From the NCBI GenBank assembly GCA_944392455.1, contig CALXWP010000015.1, forward strand, positions 1 through 34,896: a DNA stretch of 34,896 nt, written 5' to 3'. Positions within the stretch are counted from its first letter, which is position 1; each line of letters starts with the position of its first letter. The stretch is from an uncultured Clostridia bacterium (lineage in GTDB: Bacteria > Bacillota > Clostridia > TANB77 > CAG-508). Below the pieces are notes generated by a model that had not been told where the DNA came from, searched no databases, and worked only from the letters and a program-made list of their open reading frames with translations. A program made the translations under genes and the position numbers. This document shows positions 13,770 to 23,636 of this stretch, piece by piece.

Positions 13770-16514
13770 TTATTTGTTTTTGCCACAACAGTTCTTATAT
13801 TTCTTTCCCGAACCACATGGACAAGGATCGTTTCTACCTATTTTAGGTTCTTTATTAACAATAGGTATATGAGATTTCTCACTTGTAGGAGCAGAACCTT
13901 TTAAAGATATATTAGTAGAATCTAGTCCTTCTCCTGTGATTTTTACAGACTCTTGTCTTACTGGTGATCCCTCCCTTTTTCTAGCATTTAAAAGAATTTT
14001 TACAACATTTACTTGTATATCAGATATCATTTGTTCAAACATATCATAACCTTCTATTCTATATTGAACAACTGGATCTCTTTGACCATATGCACGAAGT
14101 CCAATACCATCTTTTAATTCATCCATGTTATCAATATGGTCCATCCATCTTTCATCAACTATTTTTAGCATTACAACTCTTTCAAGTTCTCTTAGCATTT
14201 TTTCGCCAAACTCTTTTTCTTTTTCTTCATATTTATTATGAGTTTTCTCTTTTACCTCATCTATTATTTTTGTTGCATTTGCTTTCTTATCATTTAACGC
14301 TTCTATATCTTTAATACCAAGAGTTGTTACTAAATCTTGAGATAATGCTTCTTTATTAATTCCTTCATCAGAATTATATGAATTAACAATTCCTTCTATA
14401 ACATTATCCATCATTGTTAAAACATTTTCTTTTAAATCTTTACCATCTAGTACTTGTTTTCTCTCAGCATAGATTGTTTCTCTTTGAGTATTCATTACAT
14501 CGTCATATTGAAGAACATTTTTTCTTATAGTGAAGTTACGACCTTCTACTTTCTTTTGAGCATTTTCAACAGCCTTAGAAATCATTTTTGATTGAATTGG
14601 CATATTCTCATCAGCACCAAGAGTATTGTATACTTTTGTAATCATATCTCCACCAAATATTTTCATTAAATCATCATTTAAACCTATATAGAATCTTGAT
14701 TCTCCAGGATCACCTTGACGACCACTACGTCCTCTTAGCTGGTTATCAATTCTTCTTGATTCGTGTCTTTCTGTACCAATTATTTTTAGCCCACCAGCAG
14801 AAATTACTTTTTCTTTTTCTTCCTTTATTTCTTTATTATATTTTTCTTCTAATTCCTTATATTTCTTTCTAGCATTTAATATTTCTTGGTTATCTGTTTC
14901 ATTAAATGCTGTTGATTGTTCTATTAATTCAGGTGAATACTTTAGTTTCTTCATTTCTTGTTTTGCTAAGAATTCACTATTTCCACCAAGCATAATATCA
15001 GTACCACGACCAGCCATATTAGTAGCAATAGTTACAGCTCCATATTTACCAGCTTGTGCAATAATTGCTGCTTCTTTTTCATGATATTTAGCATTTAATA
15101 CTTCATGCTTAATACCTTCTCTAGAAAGTAGTTTGCTCAATTTCTCTGATTTTTCAATTGAAACTGTACCAACTAAAACTGGTTGACCTTTTTCATGACT
15201 TTCTTTAATATCAGCTATAACAGCTCTAAACTTAGCATCTTCATTTTTATATATTATATCAGAATGATCTACTCTTATCATAGGTTTATTTGTTGGTATT
15301 TCAACAACATCTAACTTATATATTTCTTGGAATTCATCTTCCTCTGTCATAGCTGTACCAGTCATACCTGATAATTTATCATACATTCTAAAATAGTTTT
15401 GGAATGTAATTGTAGCAAGTGTTTTTGATTCATCAGCAATTTTTACATTTTCTTTTGCTTCAATAGCCTGATGAAGTCCATTATTATATCTTCTACCATA
15501 CATAATACGTCCTGTAAATTCATCAACTATTAAAACTTCACCATCTTTTACGATATAGTCTATATCTTTTTTCATTATTCCATAAGCACGTAATGCTTGA
15601 TTTACATTATGTACTAATTCTGAATTTTCTATATCATTAAAATTTGAAAGACCAAATTCTTCTTCAGCTTTTTTTATACCTTTTTGTGTTAATGATGCAG
15701 ATTTTGCTTTTAAATCTACTATATAGTCATATTTTTCATTATCTTCTGCTTGTTCAAAGTTTTTTACATCTTCTTCAACAATAACTTTAGGTGTTAATTT
15801 TCTTACGAATCTATCAGCCTTTTTATATAGATCAGATGATTGTGTTCCCCTACCAGAAATTATAAGAGGTGTACGAGCTTCGTCAATTAAAATACTATCG
15901 ATCTCATCCACTATTGCATAATTTAGACCTCTTTGAACTAATTGATCTTTATATATAACCATATTATCTCTTAGATAATCAAATCCAAATTCATTATTTG
16001 TACCATATGTTACATCACATGCGTAAGCCTTTTGCTTTTCTTGTGGATTCATTCCTGCTATTGAAAGTCCAACAGTAAGACCTAAGAATTTATATACTTT
16101 ACCCATCCATTCACTATCTCTTTTTGCTAGGTAATCATTTACAGTAATTACATGAACACCTTTTCCAGTTAATGCATTTAAATATACTGGAAGTGTTGCA
16201 ACTAATGTTTTACCTTCACCTGTTTTCATTTCGGCAATTCTACCTTGATGAAGTATAATTCCACCAATTAATTGAACATCAAAATGTCTCATGCCCAAAA
16301 CTCTTTTTGCAGCTTCCCTAACTACTGCAAATGCTTCAGGTAGTAAATCATCTAAAGTTTCTCCTTTATCTAATCTGTTTTTAAACTCATCTGTTTTTCC
16401 TCTTAATTCATTATCAGATAATTTTTGCATATCTGGTTCTAATTCATTAATCTTCTTTACTAATGGTCCAACTCTTTTTACTTCTTTTTCACTGTATGTT
16501 TTAAATAAACCCAT
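13770..16514 (-). CDS. secA: Protein translocase ATPase SecA
   Basis: SecA is the motor that pushes unfolded preproteins through SecYEG. All regions are present: NBD1 with [18 protein letters not shown] (Walker A) and [17 protein letters not shown] (Walker B/DEAD-like), the preprotein cross-linking domain, and NBD2 with [18 protein letters not shown] and [18 protein letters not shown]. The helical scaffold/wing follows ([18 protein letters not shown]), then a C-terminal linker and the zinc-binding SEC-C end [19 protein letters not shown]. At 914 residues it is full length, with the usual SecB-type or ribosome-binding tail. AGGAAGG precedes the ATG. In many Firmicutes secA is directly followed by prfB; here six accessory genes and an acyl-CoA synthetase lie between. 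Confidence 0.98.
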   Translation of the reverse strand: MGLFKTYSEKEVKRVGPLVKKINELEPDMQKLSDNELRGKTDEFKNRLDKGETLDDLLPEAFAVVREAAKRVLGMRHFDVQLIGGIILHQGRIAEMKTGEGKTLVATLPVYLNALTGKGVHVITVNDYLAKRDSEWMGKVYKFLGLTVGLSIAGMNPQEKQKAYACDVTYGTNNEFGFDYLRDNMVIYKDQLVQRGLNYAIVDEIDSILIDEARTPLIISGRGTQSSDLYKKADRFVRKLTPKVIVEEDVKNFEQAEDNEKYDYIVDLKAKSASLTQKGIKKAEEEFGLSNFNDIENSELVHNVNQALRAYGIMKKDIDYIVKDGEVLIVDEFTGRIMYGRRYNNGLHQAIEAKENVKIADESKTLATITFQNYFRMYDKLSGMTGTAMTEEDEFQEIYKLDVVEIPTNKPMIRVDHSDIIYKNEDAKFRAVIADIKESHEKGQPVLVGTVSIEKSEKLSKLLSREGIKHEVLNAKYHEKEAAIIAQAGKYGAVTIATNMAGRGTDIMLGGNSEFLAKQEMKKLKYSPELIEQSTAFNETDNQEILNARKKYKELEEKYNKEIKEEKEKVISAGGLKIIGTERHESRRIDNQLRGRSGRQGDPGESRFYIGLNDDLMKIFGGDMITKVYNTLGADENMPIQSKMISKAVENAQKKVEGRNFTIRKNVLQYDDVMNTQRETIYAERKQVLDGKDLKENVLTMMDNVIEGIVNSYNSDEGINKEALSQDLVTTLGIKDIEALNDKKANATKIIDEVKEKTHNKYEEKEKEFGEKMLRELERVVMLKIVDERWMDHIDNMDELKDGIGLRAYGQRDPVVQYRIEGYDMFEQMISDIQVNVVKILLNARKREGSPVRQESVKITGEGLDSTNISLKGSAPTSEKSHIPIVNKEPKIGRNDPCPCGSGKKYKNCCGKNK

Positions 16515-16600
16515 TATTTTACTTCCTTCCTAATGTTTAAATTATACTATGTTACTATATCACTTTTTTCACAAAACCGCAACCTATTTTTCATAAAAAT

Positions 16601-16621
16601 AAAAGAGGCTAGGCCTCTTTT
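16601..16621 (-). terminator. Terminator of surface-protein gene
   Basis: AAAAGAGGC pairs perfectly with GCCTCTTTT around a 3-base loop, followed by TATTTT on both sides. It lies between the stop of the gene at 16651 and the secA start, so secA must have its own promoter. Confidence 0.9.
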
Positions 16622-16650
16622 ATTTAATTTTTACATTTTTAGTTAATATA

Positions 16651-17589
16651 TTATTGTCCTTTAAAATATGCTTTTGTTCCATCATATGTTCCAAATTCAA
16701 TTATATAATCTGTACAACCTACAGGAAGTTGTGTTAATAATTTTCCTGAACCAGTTTTTGTTTGAATATAATCTCTTGATCCAATTTCAATTACTGAATT
16801 AATATATGTAATTCCATTATATTTTACAGATGATCCGTCAGGTCCAGTTACATCACCATTAACATTAGGACTTGCTCCTAATTCGCCTGGTACATATGTA
16901 TCTGCAAAATCGACATCATATTCTATAACAACCCATTCTTGGTAAGCTTCTGGCTCTTCATATTTATATATACTATAATCACTATTCATATATTCTTGAG
17001 CCATTTTTTTAGCTTCTTCTCCTCTTATAATATTAGAAACTCTAACATTAACATTTTGGTCTGAACTTGTATTTGTATTATATTTTGAAGCTATCCCCCA
17101 TTCTCCTAATTGTAAAGGATTTTCTAATGTTGATGTTCTAGCATTTGAACTAGATGAAACAGTTGCATTACCATTATCTACTGTGTTTGAAAGAACACCA
17201 AAAATATCATTTGCCACATTACTTTCAACAGTATTTAATATGCTTCCTGCACCCTCAAGAGTATTTTCACCATCTTCTATTATAGAAGTCACTTCATTTA
17301 CACTATCTCCAACAAATGAACTTAGTGAACTTCTTGCCCAAAGGAATAATCCAACACATAAAAGAATTACAACTACAACAGCTAATATAACTATTGTTAC
17401 TATTAATCCTGTATTACTTTTTTTAGGTTCTTTTACAGGACCTTGGTTAACTTCTTCTCTAACCTCTTTTTTAACTTCTTCTTTAACTTCAGTAGTATTA
17501 GCATCTTGATTTACTTCTACTTTTTCAGGTTCTTGATTTAAATTTTCTGTGTTGTTAACATTGTTTTCGTTATTTTCATTATTTTCCAT
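16651..17589 (-). CDS. Membrane-anchored extracellular protein, DUF4352/DUF5067-like
   Basis: A 312-residue single-pass protein. Residues 1-58 are an Asn/Glu/Lys/Val-rich, probably disordered cytoplasmic part (NNENN repeats, EVKKEVREEV). Residues 60-85 form a strong membrane segment (GLIVTIVILAVVVVILLCVG). A Ser/Asn/Thr linker follows, and the last 140 residues are a beta-rich domain (PLQLGEWGIASKYN, YQEWVVIEYDVDFA, YINSVIEIG, YIIEFGTYDG). The pattern of a hydrophilic start, a membrane anchor and an Ig-like beta sandwich with an LGEWG-like opening resembles DUF4352/DUF5067 exported proteins of Gram-positive bacteria, whose function is unknown. AAGGAGGA precedes the ATG. It is monocistronic with its own terminator. 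Confidence 0.7.
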   Translation of the reverse strand: MENNENNENNVNNTENLNQEPEKVEVNQDANTTEVKEEVKKEVREEVNQGPVKEPKKSNTGLIVTIVILAVVVVILLCVGLFLWARSSLSSFVGDSVNEVTSIIEDGENTLEGAGSILNTVESNVANDIFGVLSNTVDNGNATVSSSSNARTSTLENPLQLGEWGIASKYNTNTSSDQNVNVRVSNIIRGEEAKKMAQEYMNSDYSIYKYEEPEAYQEWVVIEYDVDFADTYVPGELGASPNVNGDVTGPDGSSVKYNGITYINSVIEIGSRDYIQTKTGSGKLLTQLPVGCTDYIIEFGTYDGTKAYFKGQ

Positions 17590-17883
17590 TAATATAATCC
17601 TCCTTCTATTATTTTATAAATATTTTATATATCAAATATCTATTTTTGTCAATCAATTTACAAATTAATTTTCTATATTTAAAATTATGTGTTTTTCTTT
17701 GGTTTTATTCATTGTTTATTTATTTTTCTAAATATTTTATCTTTTTTCTCAATATTTTATTGTGTTTTTTATTAATTTTGTATTTGCTAGTATCATATTT
17801 AATATCATAATTTAATTTTTTAATTCATAAAAATATATAAAATCGTATTAATACTTTAAATATATTTTAAGGAGTTAAATAAT

Positions 17884-18429
17884 ATGTTTATTTTTAATTT
17901 AAAAATTAATGGAAATAAATTTAGTAAAATATTAATGGCTATACTTTGTATAATTGTTTTAATTATTACATTTATAATTTGCTACAAATTAATATTTAAT
18001 AATTTTTTTCAAACAAATGATAATTATATAAATGAAAACACTGTTTATGAGTTAAATACTCAAAATTATACTAATGTATTACAAAATGTATATAATAATA
18101 TTGATAAATATGTAGGACAAAAAATTAAATTTACTGGATATGTATATAGACTTTATGATTTTACAAATGAGCAGTTTGTTCTAGCAAGAGATATGGTTGT
18201 AACATCTGATTTTCAAACAGTAGTTGTTGGATTTTTATGTCATTCAACTATTGCTAGTAATTTTGAAGATTATACATGGGTTGAAATTGAAGGAACAATT
18301 ACTAAAGGAGACTATTATGGTGAAATGCCAATAATAGAAATAGAAAATATAAATCAAGTCGAAGAACCATCTGATGAATATGTATATCCTCCAGATGATA
18401 GCTTTGTTGTTACTTCTACAGTTCTGTAA
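17884..18429 (+). CDS. Membrane-anchored OB-fold protein, YcgQ C-terminal-like
   Basis: A 181-residue protein with one N-terminal membrane segment (about residues 16-39, ILMAILCIIVLIITFIICYK), a short Asn-rich stalk and a beta-rich domain. YVGQKIKFTGYVYRL, FVLARDMVVTSDFQTVVVGFLC, DYTWVEIEGTITKGDY and MPIIEIENINQVEEP resemble the C-terminal part of the YcgQ/TIGR03943 (DUF1980) family. The family's usual partner permease YcgR is not present and the N-terminal half of YcgQ is missing, so this is a stand-alone domain. AAGGAG lies 9 bases before the ATG. It is AT-rich like the core genes, so it is not one of the foreign cassettes. The 294 bases upstream (17590-17883) are A/T-rich and hold nothing I can name. 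Confidence 0.6.
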   Translation: MFIFNLKINGNKFSKILMAILCIIVLIITFIICYKLIFNNFFQTNDNYINENTVYELNTQNYTNVLQNVYNNIDKYVGQKIKFTGYVYRLYDFTNEQFVLARDMVVTSDFQTVVVGFLCHSTIASNFEDYTWVEIEGTITKGDYYGEMPIIEIENINQVEEPSDEYVYPPDDSFVVTSTVL

Positions 18430-18458
18430 GATAAATATAATAAAAAAATATTAATAAA

Positions 18459-18512
18459 AGATAGTAACGCAAATAATCATGAATATATTTTATGATTTTC
18501 GCTTTACTATCT
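18459..18512. terminator. Bidirectional terminator
   Basis: AGATAGTAACGCAAATAATCAT (18459-18480) pairs with 18492-18512 through two uninterrupted blocks (AGATAGTAA/TTACTATCT and AAATAATCAT/ATGATTTT) with one small internal mismatch. A/T tracts flank both sides. It serves the convergent genes 17884-18429 and ytvI. Confidence 0.75.
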
Positions 18513-18548
18513 AATTTTAATAAATTTAATAAAAATTATTCACTTTAA

Positions 18549-19644
18549 CTATCTCTCTAAGATTGATTTAACAACACCTTTATCTATAATTGTTCCATAA
18601 ATATTTTTTAATATTATTAGAATTATTGGTCCTAGTAATAATCCCCATATTCCTATAAATTTATATCCTGTGTACATTGCAATTAAAGTAAAAATTGGGT
18701 GTATTCCAATTTGTCCACTAATAATTTTAGGTTCAACTAATTGTCTTACTATACTCATAATACACCATAAAATAAATATTGCAATTGCAAGCTTTATATC
18801 TCCTGTAAAAGCTAGAAAACCAGCCCAAGGTATCATAATAGTACCTGAACCAAATATAGGAAGTGCATCAACAAAAGCTATAACCAAAGCAATTATTAAA
18901 GGGAATTCTATATTATAATCTAAAAAATATAATATATATAATCCGAACTAAAGAAATTAAGAAAGATATACCCACTAATATAAGTTCAGCTTTTAAATAT
19001 CCTCCTAAAGATTTTATTATTTCTCTTAAATGAACTCCTATTCTCTTTACCCACGTTTCTGGTAAGTGATGTTCTAACTGATCTATCATATAAATCTTAT
19101 CAACACACATAAAATAAAGTGAAATTAGAGTTATTCCAGCATAAATACCAAGAGTTGGAATAGATGTTATAAATTCTATTATTTTAACTAAAATATTTCT
19201 TACTATATCAGTTATTGTAGATAAAAATTGCATTCCTGATTCTTGTATAATATTCATAACATCACTAGGAATATTAACTTTACTTAAATCTATGCTACTA
19301 GTAATATTTTTAAATATTTTATATATGCCATCTATATATATATTAATATTCTCTAATAAATTAGTAGTCTCTGCTATAAATGTAGTAATACCCCATATTA
19401 AAATACCTACTATAATGGCAATGGCAATTATAAATACAAAAATAGAGCTTACTTTTCTAGAGAGCTTTGTTTTTTTCATTATAAATTTTATAATTGGCTC
19501 GATAACTAGTGATATAGCAAAAGCAATTAAAAAAGGAATATAAAAAACTGCAAGTTTAAAAAACAAATATACAATTAATATACTTACAGCTAATATAATT
19601 ATATTTTTTATAACTTTATTCCAATAATTCATATCTATAACCAT
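18549..19644 (-). pseudogene. ytvI: AI-2E/YtvI-family permease, split by a frameshift
   Basis: A polytopic membrane protein of the AI-2E transporter superfamily, sporulation-type YtvI branch. The first frame (19644-18913) holds the N-terminal membrane segments, the extracellular helical part (YIDGIYKIFKNITSSIDLS) and YLKAELILVGISFLISLV, then runs off as RIIYIIFFRL and stops. The second frame carries on at once as GLYILYFLDYN, EFPLIIALVIAFVDALPIFGSG and IPWAGF, to the C-terminus at 18549. Removing one base, the C of CGG at 18945, joins them into a normal protein of about 365 residues. Both halves are intact apart from that base, so it is a recent lesion, a sequence error or recoding. GGAAG lies 8 bases before the ATG. 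Confidence 0.85.
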
Positions 19645-19755
19645 ATGTATTACTTCCTTTATTTTTATTCTTGTCCTATTTTTATTTTATGTATATATTT
19701 TTTATTTTATTCATTTGATTTTTTAATTTTATTTTTTACAAAAATTTAATCAAAA

Positions 19756-19794
19756 AAATAGAAGATTAGAAAAAATCAAACTAACCTTCTATTT
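19756..19794 (-). terminator. Terminator of CBS-domain gene
   Basis: On the minus strand AAATAGAAGGTTAG pairs with CTAATCTTCTATTT (one G-U) around an 11-base loop, followed by TTTTGATT. It lies 24 bases after the stop codon. Confidence 0.8.
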
Positions 19795-19818
19795 TACTTA
19801 TTAACTTAAAAATTTAGA

Positions 19819-20256
19819 CTACTCTGCATTCTTACCAGTACATTTACATATATCTTCTAAAGTTGTATAAACTTCTTCTCCATCCACTCCTCTTTTTGTT
19901 GCTAAGTCGCCTAAAGTCAATATTCCTATAACCTTATTGTTTTCCATTACAGGTATTCTTCTTATTTGGTTCTCCTTCATTAATTTTTCAGCTTCTTTTA
20001 GATCAGTTCCAGGTGTGCAACTAGTAACATTACATGTCATTATATCACTTATTTTTGTATTATTAATTTCTTTTCCACATCCTACAGTTCTTAATAATAT
20101 ATCTCTATCAGTAACTATTCCAACTACTCTATTAGTATTATCGCAAACTGGAATACATCCAATATGATTTTCGTTCATCAATTTAGCACACTCTTTAGCA
20201 TCACAGTCAGGTCTAACATAAACCACTTCATTACACATACAATCTTTAACTTTCAT
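19819..20256 (-). CDS. Two-CBS-domain protein
   Basis: A stand-alone pair of CBS motifs (145 residues), the type that binds AMP, ATP or SAM and senses cell energy. CBS1 spans about residues 7-60 (VVYVRPDCDAKECAKLMNEN, GIVTDRDILLRTV), and CBS2 about 72-130 (MTCNVTSCTPGTDLKEAEKL, GILTLGDLATKRG). An unusual number of Cys residues is present (CMCNEV, DCDAKEC, KCTGK at the C-terminus). GGAGGTTTGT precedes the ATG. It has its own terminator and an upstream gap, so it is monocistronic. Related small CBS proteins in Firmicutes are often stress- or stationary-phase expressed, but the ligand here is unknown. Confidence 0.88.
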   Translation of the reverse strand: MKVKDCMCNEVVYVRPDCDAKECAKLMNENHIGCIPVCDNTNRVVGIVTDRDILLRTVGCGKEINNTKISDIMTCNVTSCTPGTDLKEAEKLMKENQIRRIPVMENNKVIGILTLGDLATKRGVDGEEVYTTLEDICKCTGKNAE

Positions 20257-20367
20257 ACAAACCTCCGCTTAAAATTTAAAGTTTATAAATTTTAAAATGT
20301 TAAATATTTAACTTTTAATAAATTTAATTATTTAACATTTTCAATATTATTATTTGTAAAAAAAATA

Positions 20368-20396
20368 AAGATATGCAATTTATAATTACATATCTT
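20368..20396 (-). terminator. Terminator
   Basis: On the minus strand AAGATATGTAATT pairs with AATTGCATATCTT (one G-U) across ATA, followed by TATTTTTTT. It closes the gene at 20415. Confidence 0.85.
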
Positions 20397-20414
20397 AGAA
20401 AAATTTACCAATTT

Positions 20415-21095
20415 TTAATTTAAAAAATTATTATAATATCTGTTATCACGAGGCATTTGCGGCTGCATTTGATTAAATGAATTATCTAGATAATATGGTC
20501 TAGGCCTTGGTCTTGGTCTTGGATTTCCATATAATAATTGATTCAATATTAATATTCTAATTAAATCCCTTAGTATAGGGTTTCTAGGACGTCTGTTTTG
20601 TCTGGTTTCAATTTCTCTTTGACCCGTTTCTCTATTTTCTTCTTTATTCTTTTCTTTATTCTTTTCTTTATTTTTTTCTACAGAATTCTCTAACTGTTTT
20701 CTTCTATTAGAAGTTGTATTATTTACAGCATTAATTTTACTTTTATTGCTATTCTCACTATTTTCTTTCTGAATATTTACTCTTATATTAACAGTGTCTA
20801 AATCAGAATTTAAATTATCACTTTCTATATTTAAATATATTTCATCAGTCATTTGATCTAATAATTCTCTTGTAATAGGTTTAGTATTTGATTCACAAAT
20901 TTTACATACCATAGGATTTAATATTTTGTATATTTCTGGATATAGATTTAAAATATCTTGGCTATATATTGGTCTATTTGTTATATAGTCATTATATGTA
21001 ACTGAATTAGTATTTCCTGCATATTGATTATTTGTTGTCATAATTGGATATCCTAATATATTTCTTATATAATCCTCATAATTTTGATAATACAT
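20415..21095 (-). CDS. Low-complexity hypothetical protein
   Basis: A 226-residue protein with no family I recognise. The N-terminal 100 residues are Tyr/Asn-rich (MYYQNYEDYIRNILGYP) with one ordered patch containing two Cys (NPMVCKICESNTKPITREL). The middle is a charged run with KEKNKEKNKEENRE-type repeats. The end is Arg/Pro-rich (GNPRPRPRPRPYY) with Gln/Asn. There is no signal peptide or membrane segment. Tyr-rich, Arg-rich low-complexity proteins of this kind are common in spore coats, which would fit a spore former, but this is inference only. AAAGGAGGTATAAT precedes the ATG. It stands alone, with murD upstream on the opposite side of a 75-base gap. Confidence 0.6.
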   Translation of the reverse strand: MYYQNYEDYIRNILGYPIMTTNNQYAGNTNSVTYNDYITNRPIYSQDILNLYPEIYKILNPMVCKICESNTKPITRELLDQMTDEIYLNIESDNLNSDLDTVNIRVNIQKENSENSNKSKINAVNNTTSNRRKQLENSVEKNKEKNKEKNKEENRETGQREIETRQNRRPRNPILRDLIRILILNQLLYGNPRPRPRPRPYYLDNSFNQMQPQMPRDNRYYNNFLN

Positions 21096-21169
21096 ATTAT
21101 ACCTCCTTTAGTTTTGTATATAATATTTAATTATCAATAAAAATGTGAATCTATAAAAACAATTTTATA

Positions 21170-22567
21170 TTATTTCAAATCATTTACATATTCTTTAAAA
21201 ATTTCTCCTCTTTCAGCAAAATTCTTAAACATATCAAAACTTGCACTTGCTGGAGAAAATAGTACTATTTCTCCTTCTTTTGCAACTTTTCTAGCTCTAT
21301 TTACTGCTTCTTCTAAAGAATTACATTTATACATTGGAAATACAATATCTGTACCTGCTATTTCTTTTATTACTGCATCATATATTTTTTTGGCTGTTTT
21401 TCCCATTAATATAAGTTTTGAAACTTTTTCAAGTATTGGTTTAGCCATAGGTTCATAATCTAAGTTCTTATCATAACCACCAGCTATTAAAACTATTTTT
21501 TCATCAAATGAATTTAATCCTGCAATTGTTCTTGATGGACTTGTTCCTATTGAATCATTATACCATTTTACACCATCTAATTCTCTTACAAATTCTAATC
21601 TATGTTCAACTCCAGTAAATTTTTTTATTGCTCTTATTTGTGTATCGACATCTACTAAATCTGATGTTGCAGCAATTGCTGCACATATATTTTCATAATT
21701 ATGTACTCCTCTTAAATGAATATTTTTAGTATCTAATATATGTCTTCTCACACCATCTTTACAGATCTTAATTGTATTATTATCATAAATAACACCATCA
21801 TTAAGTTTTTCTTTGCTACTAAAGAATTCTACTTTTCCATCAGCTTCTTTTGCTAAATCTCTTGTAATATCATTATCATAGTTTAATACTATCTTACCAT
21901 TCTCATCTTGAAAAGCAAAAATGTTCTTTTTAGCTTCTATATATTCTTCATATGAACTGTGCTTATCTAGATGATTTGGAGATATATTTGTTATAACTGA
22001 AATATCAGGACTTATTTCCATTCCCATTAATTGAAAGCTACTAAGCTCTAATATAGTTATATCATCTTCTTTAAAATCTTTAACTTCTGTAAATAGCGGT
22101 TTTCCGATATTTCCGCCTAAATGACAATTATATCCTCCCTCTTTTAAAATCTCATAAATAAGTGTTGTTGTAGTTGTTTTTCCATCACTTCCAGTAACAC
22201 CTATTATCTTACAAGGACATGTATTCATAAGCATCTCAATTTCAGATGTTACAATTGCTCCTCTTTTCTGTTCAGATTGTAATTGTAATGTGGTTGGAAG
22301 GCAACTTGGAGATCTAAATATTATATTAAATCCTCTTAAAAAATGTAATGCATTTTTTCCTGTAACTAAATCAAAATTATATGAATGAATTTTTTCTACT
22401 ATTTTCTCATCTAATTTTTCTAAATCTCTTTCATCAAAAACTGTTACTTTTGCCATTAAATTATATAAATAATCTATTAAAGGAGTATTACTGACTCCAA
22501 GACCAATAACTGCAACTCTTTTTCCTTTTATATTGTTTTCAAAAGCTTTTAATTTATTGTTTTCCAT
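21170..22567 (-). CDS. murD: UDP-N-acetylmuramoylalanine-D-glutamate ligase
   Basis: MurD adds D-glutamate to UDP-MurNAc-L-Ala in the cytoplasmic peptidoglycan pathway. The N-terminal nucleotide-fold domain (KRVAVIGLGVSNTPLIDYL) is followed by the Mur-ligase ATP loop GVTGSDGKTTTTTLIYEIL, VITNISPNHLDKHSS, NYENICAAIAA and the C-terminal GGYDKNLDYEPM and FSPASASFDMFKNFAERGE. At 465 residues it is standard. AAGGAGATAGTG precedes the ATG. It is not in a dcw cluster here: its neighbours are a cytidylate-kinase-like gene upstream and an unknown gene downstream, with a 38-base gap to the kinase gene, so the two are probably co-transcribed. Confidence 0.96.
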   Translation of the reverse strand: MENNKLKAFENNIKGKRVAVIGLGVSNTPLIDYLYNLMAKVTVFDERDLEKLDEKIVEKIHSYNFDLVTGKNALHFLRGFNIIFRSPSCLPTTLQLQSEQKRGAIVTSEIEMLMNTCPCKIIGVTGSDGKTTTTTLIYEILKEGGYNCHLGGNIGKPLFTEVKDFKEDDITILELSSFQLMGMEISPDISVITNISPNHLDKHSSYEEYIEAKKNIFAFQDENGKIVLNYDNDITRDLAKEADGKVEFFSSKEKLNDGVIYDNNTIKICKDGVRRHILDTKNIHLRGVHNYENICAAIAATSDLVDVDTQIRAIKKFTGVEHRLEFVRELDGVKWYNDSIGTSPSRTIAGLNSFDEKIVLIAGGYDKNLDYEPMAKPILEKVSKLILMGKTAKKIYDAVIKEIAGTDIVFPMYKCNSLEEAVNRARKVAKEGEIVLFSPASASFDMFKNFAERGEIFKEYVNDLK

Positions 22568-22605
22568 AACACTATCTCCTTTTTATTTCTATTGTAAGTT
22601 TAATA

Positions 22606-23292
22606 CTAATATTTAATATGCTCTAATACTTTTTTTGTTGACTCCTCAATATTTTTACAATTTGTAACATCAATTTCTATAGTATTATCGTATTTATTGT
22701 AATATCCAGCTTGTTTTTGAAGCTTATCTCTTTTCTCTATATTCTCCCTTATCTCTTTTTCATTTGCTTTTTCGCCATATTGTATCATTTTTCTCTTTAC
22801 TCTTTCATCTAGATCAGCAGTTATAAATAAATGATAATCTAAATCAGGATATATTTTCATTAAATCCCTGCCAGAAACAATCACATTAAATTTTTCTTTA
22901 TACATATTAATTAGGTTTCTTGCAAAAACATATAAATGTGAATTATCTGCATTAGAACCAGCAATTGATACTGCAAGAGAAGCTTCTTTTGATTGTAATT
23001 TTTCTTCATCAATTTTTTTGCTATTTACATAAATAACTGATTCTCTATTTTCTAGTTGAAATTTTACTTTTAATTTATCCATTAATTCTTTTATATCTAT
23101 ATTTTGTATATTTTCTTTTAAATTATTTATATCAATTTCTTTTGCATTTTGCATCAATGCATATATAATTCCTCTATATAAATTTCCTCCATGTAATATC
23201 ATGCTATTTGGAATATATTTTAGCAATTCTCTACAAATTGATGTTTTTCCACTTCCAACAAGTCCTTCAATTCCTATAACTATATTTTTCAT
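22606..23292 (-). CDS. Cytidylate kinase-like protein
   Basis: A P-loop NMP kinase of the CMP kinase family. The Walker A motif IGIEGLVGSGKTS is near the N-terminus. GGNLYRGIIYALM matches the NMP-binding G-x-x-YR segment of Cmk, AGSNADNSHLYVFARNLINM and VIVSGRDLMKIYPD match the central insert and R-D motif, and the lid is LDERVKRKMIQYGEKANE. At 228 residues it is Cmk-sized. It is divergent from canonical Cmk (ITSDIVS-type motifs are altered), so a related deoxynucleoside or other small-molecule kinase is possible. AAGAGGTG precedes the ATG, and murD follows 38 bases later. Confidence 0.75.
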   Translation of the reverse strand: MKNIVIGIEGLVGSGKTSICRELLKYIPNSMILHGGNLYRGIIYALMQNAKEIDINNLKENIQNIDIKELMDKLKVKFQLENRESVIYVNSKKIDEEKLQSKEASLAVSIAGSNADNSHLYVFARNLINMYKEKFNVIVSGRDLMKIYPDLDYHLFITADLDERVKRKMIQYGEKANEKEIRENIEKRDKLQKQAGYYNKYDNTIEIDVTNCKNIEESTKKVLEHIKY

Positions 23293-23424
23293 ATTACACC
23301 TCTTTATTCATTATATTTCAAGATTATATCACAAACTAAAAAAAATACAAACTTTTGAATTATTTTTTAAGTATATTATTTATTTTTTTGTACATAATTT
23401 TATTAAGAATGGAGGTGCTTCAAT

Positions 23425-23502
23425 ATGTCAGAAAATACTAAGAAAAAGAATGGTAAAAAAGGAAATAGTAAAAATAATGACAAGACATCAAACAATTCTT
23501 AG
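23425..23502 (+). CDS. 25-residue Lys/Asn/Ser peptide gene
   Basis: ATG TCA GAA ... TCT TAG encodes a 25-residue basic, strongly hydrophilic peptide (MSENTKKKNGKKGNSKNN at its start). GGAGGTG lies 7 bases before the ATG and a good hairpin (23566-23602) lies downstream. The frame has no homologue I know. Tiny Lys/Asn-rich genes with perfect SD sites are typical of spore-specific or stress peptides, but that is inference. A/T-rich flanks make a random frame possible; the SD and terminator raise the odds. Confidence 0.5.
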   Translation: MSENTKKKNGKKGNSKNNDKTSNNS

Positions 23503-23565
23503 AAATCAATAAATAATGAATATGTAAATTATTTAACTTTATTTTAATAATTAACAATATTAAAA

Positions 23566-23602
23566 AATGAGAAATTCTACTTTTTTATTAGAATTTCTCA
23601 TT
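23566..23602. terminator. Bidirectional terminator
   Basis: AATGAGAAATTCTA (23566-23579) pairs perfectly with TAGAATTTCTCATT (23589-23602) around a 9-base loop, with A and T tracts on both sides. It lies between the 25-residue gene (+) and the membrane protein gene (-). Confidence 0.85.
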
Positions 23603-23636
23603 AAAATTTTTATATTTTATTTAAATTACATCTATA

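Noticed and set aside
18549..19644. Two separate genes for the YtvI halves
   Set aside because: Neither half is a complete family member, the second has no SD at its first ATG, and a one-base deletion joins them exactly.
20640..20680. CRISPR-like or tandem repeat in the KEKNKEKNKE coding region
   Set aside because: Short codon-level repeat within a low-complexity protein, without spacers or array structure.
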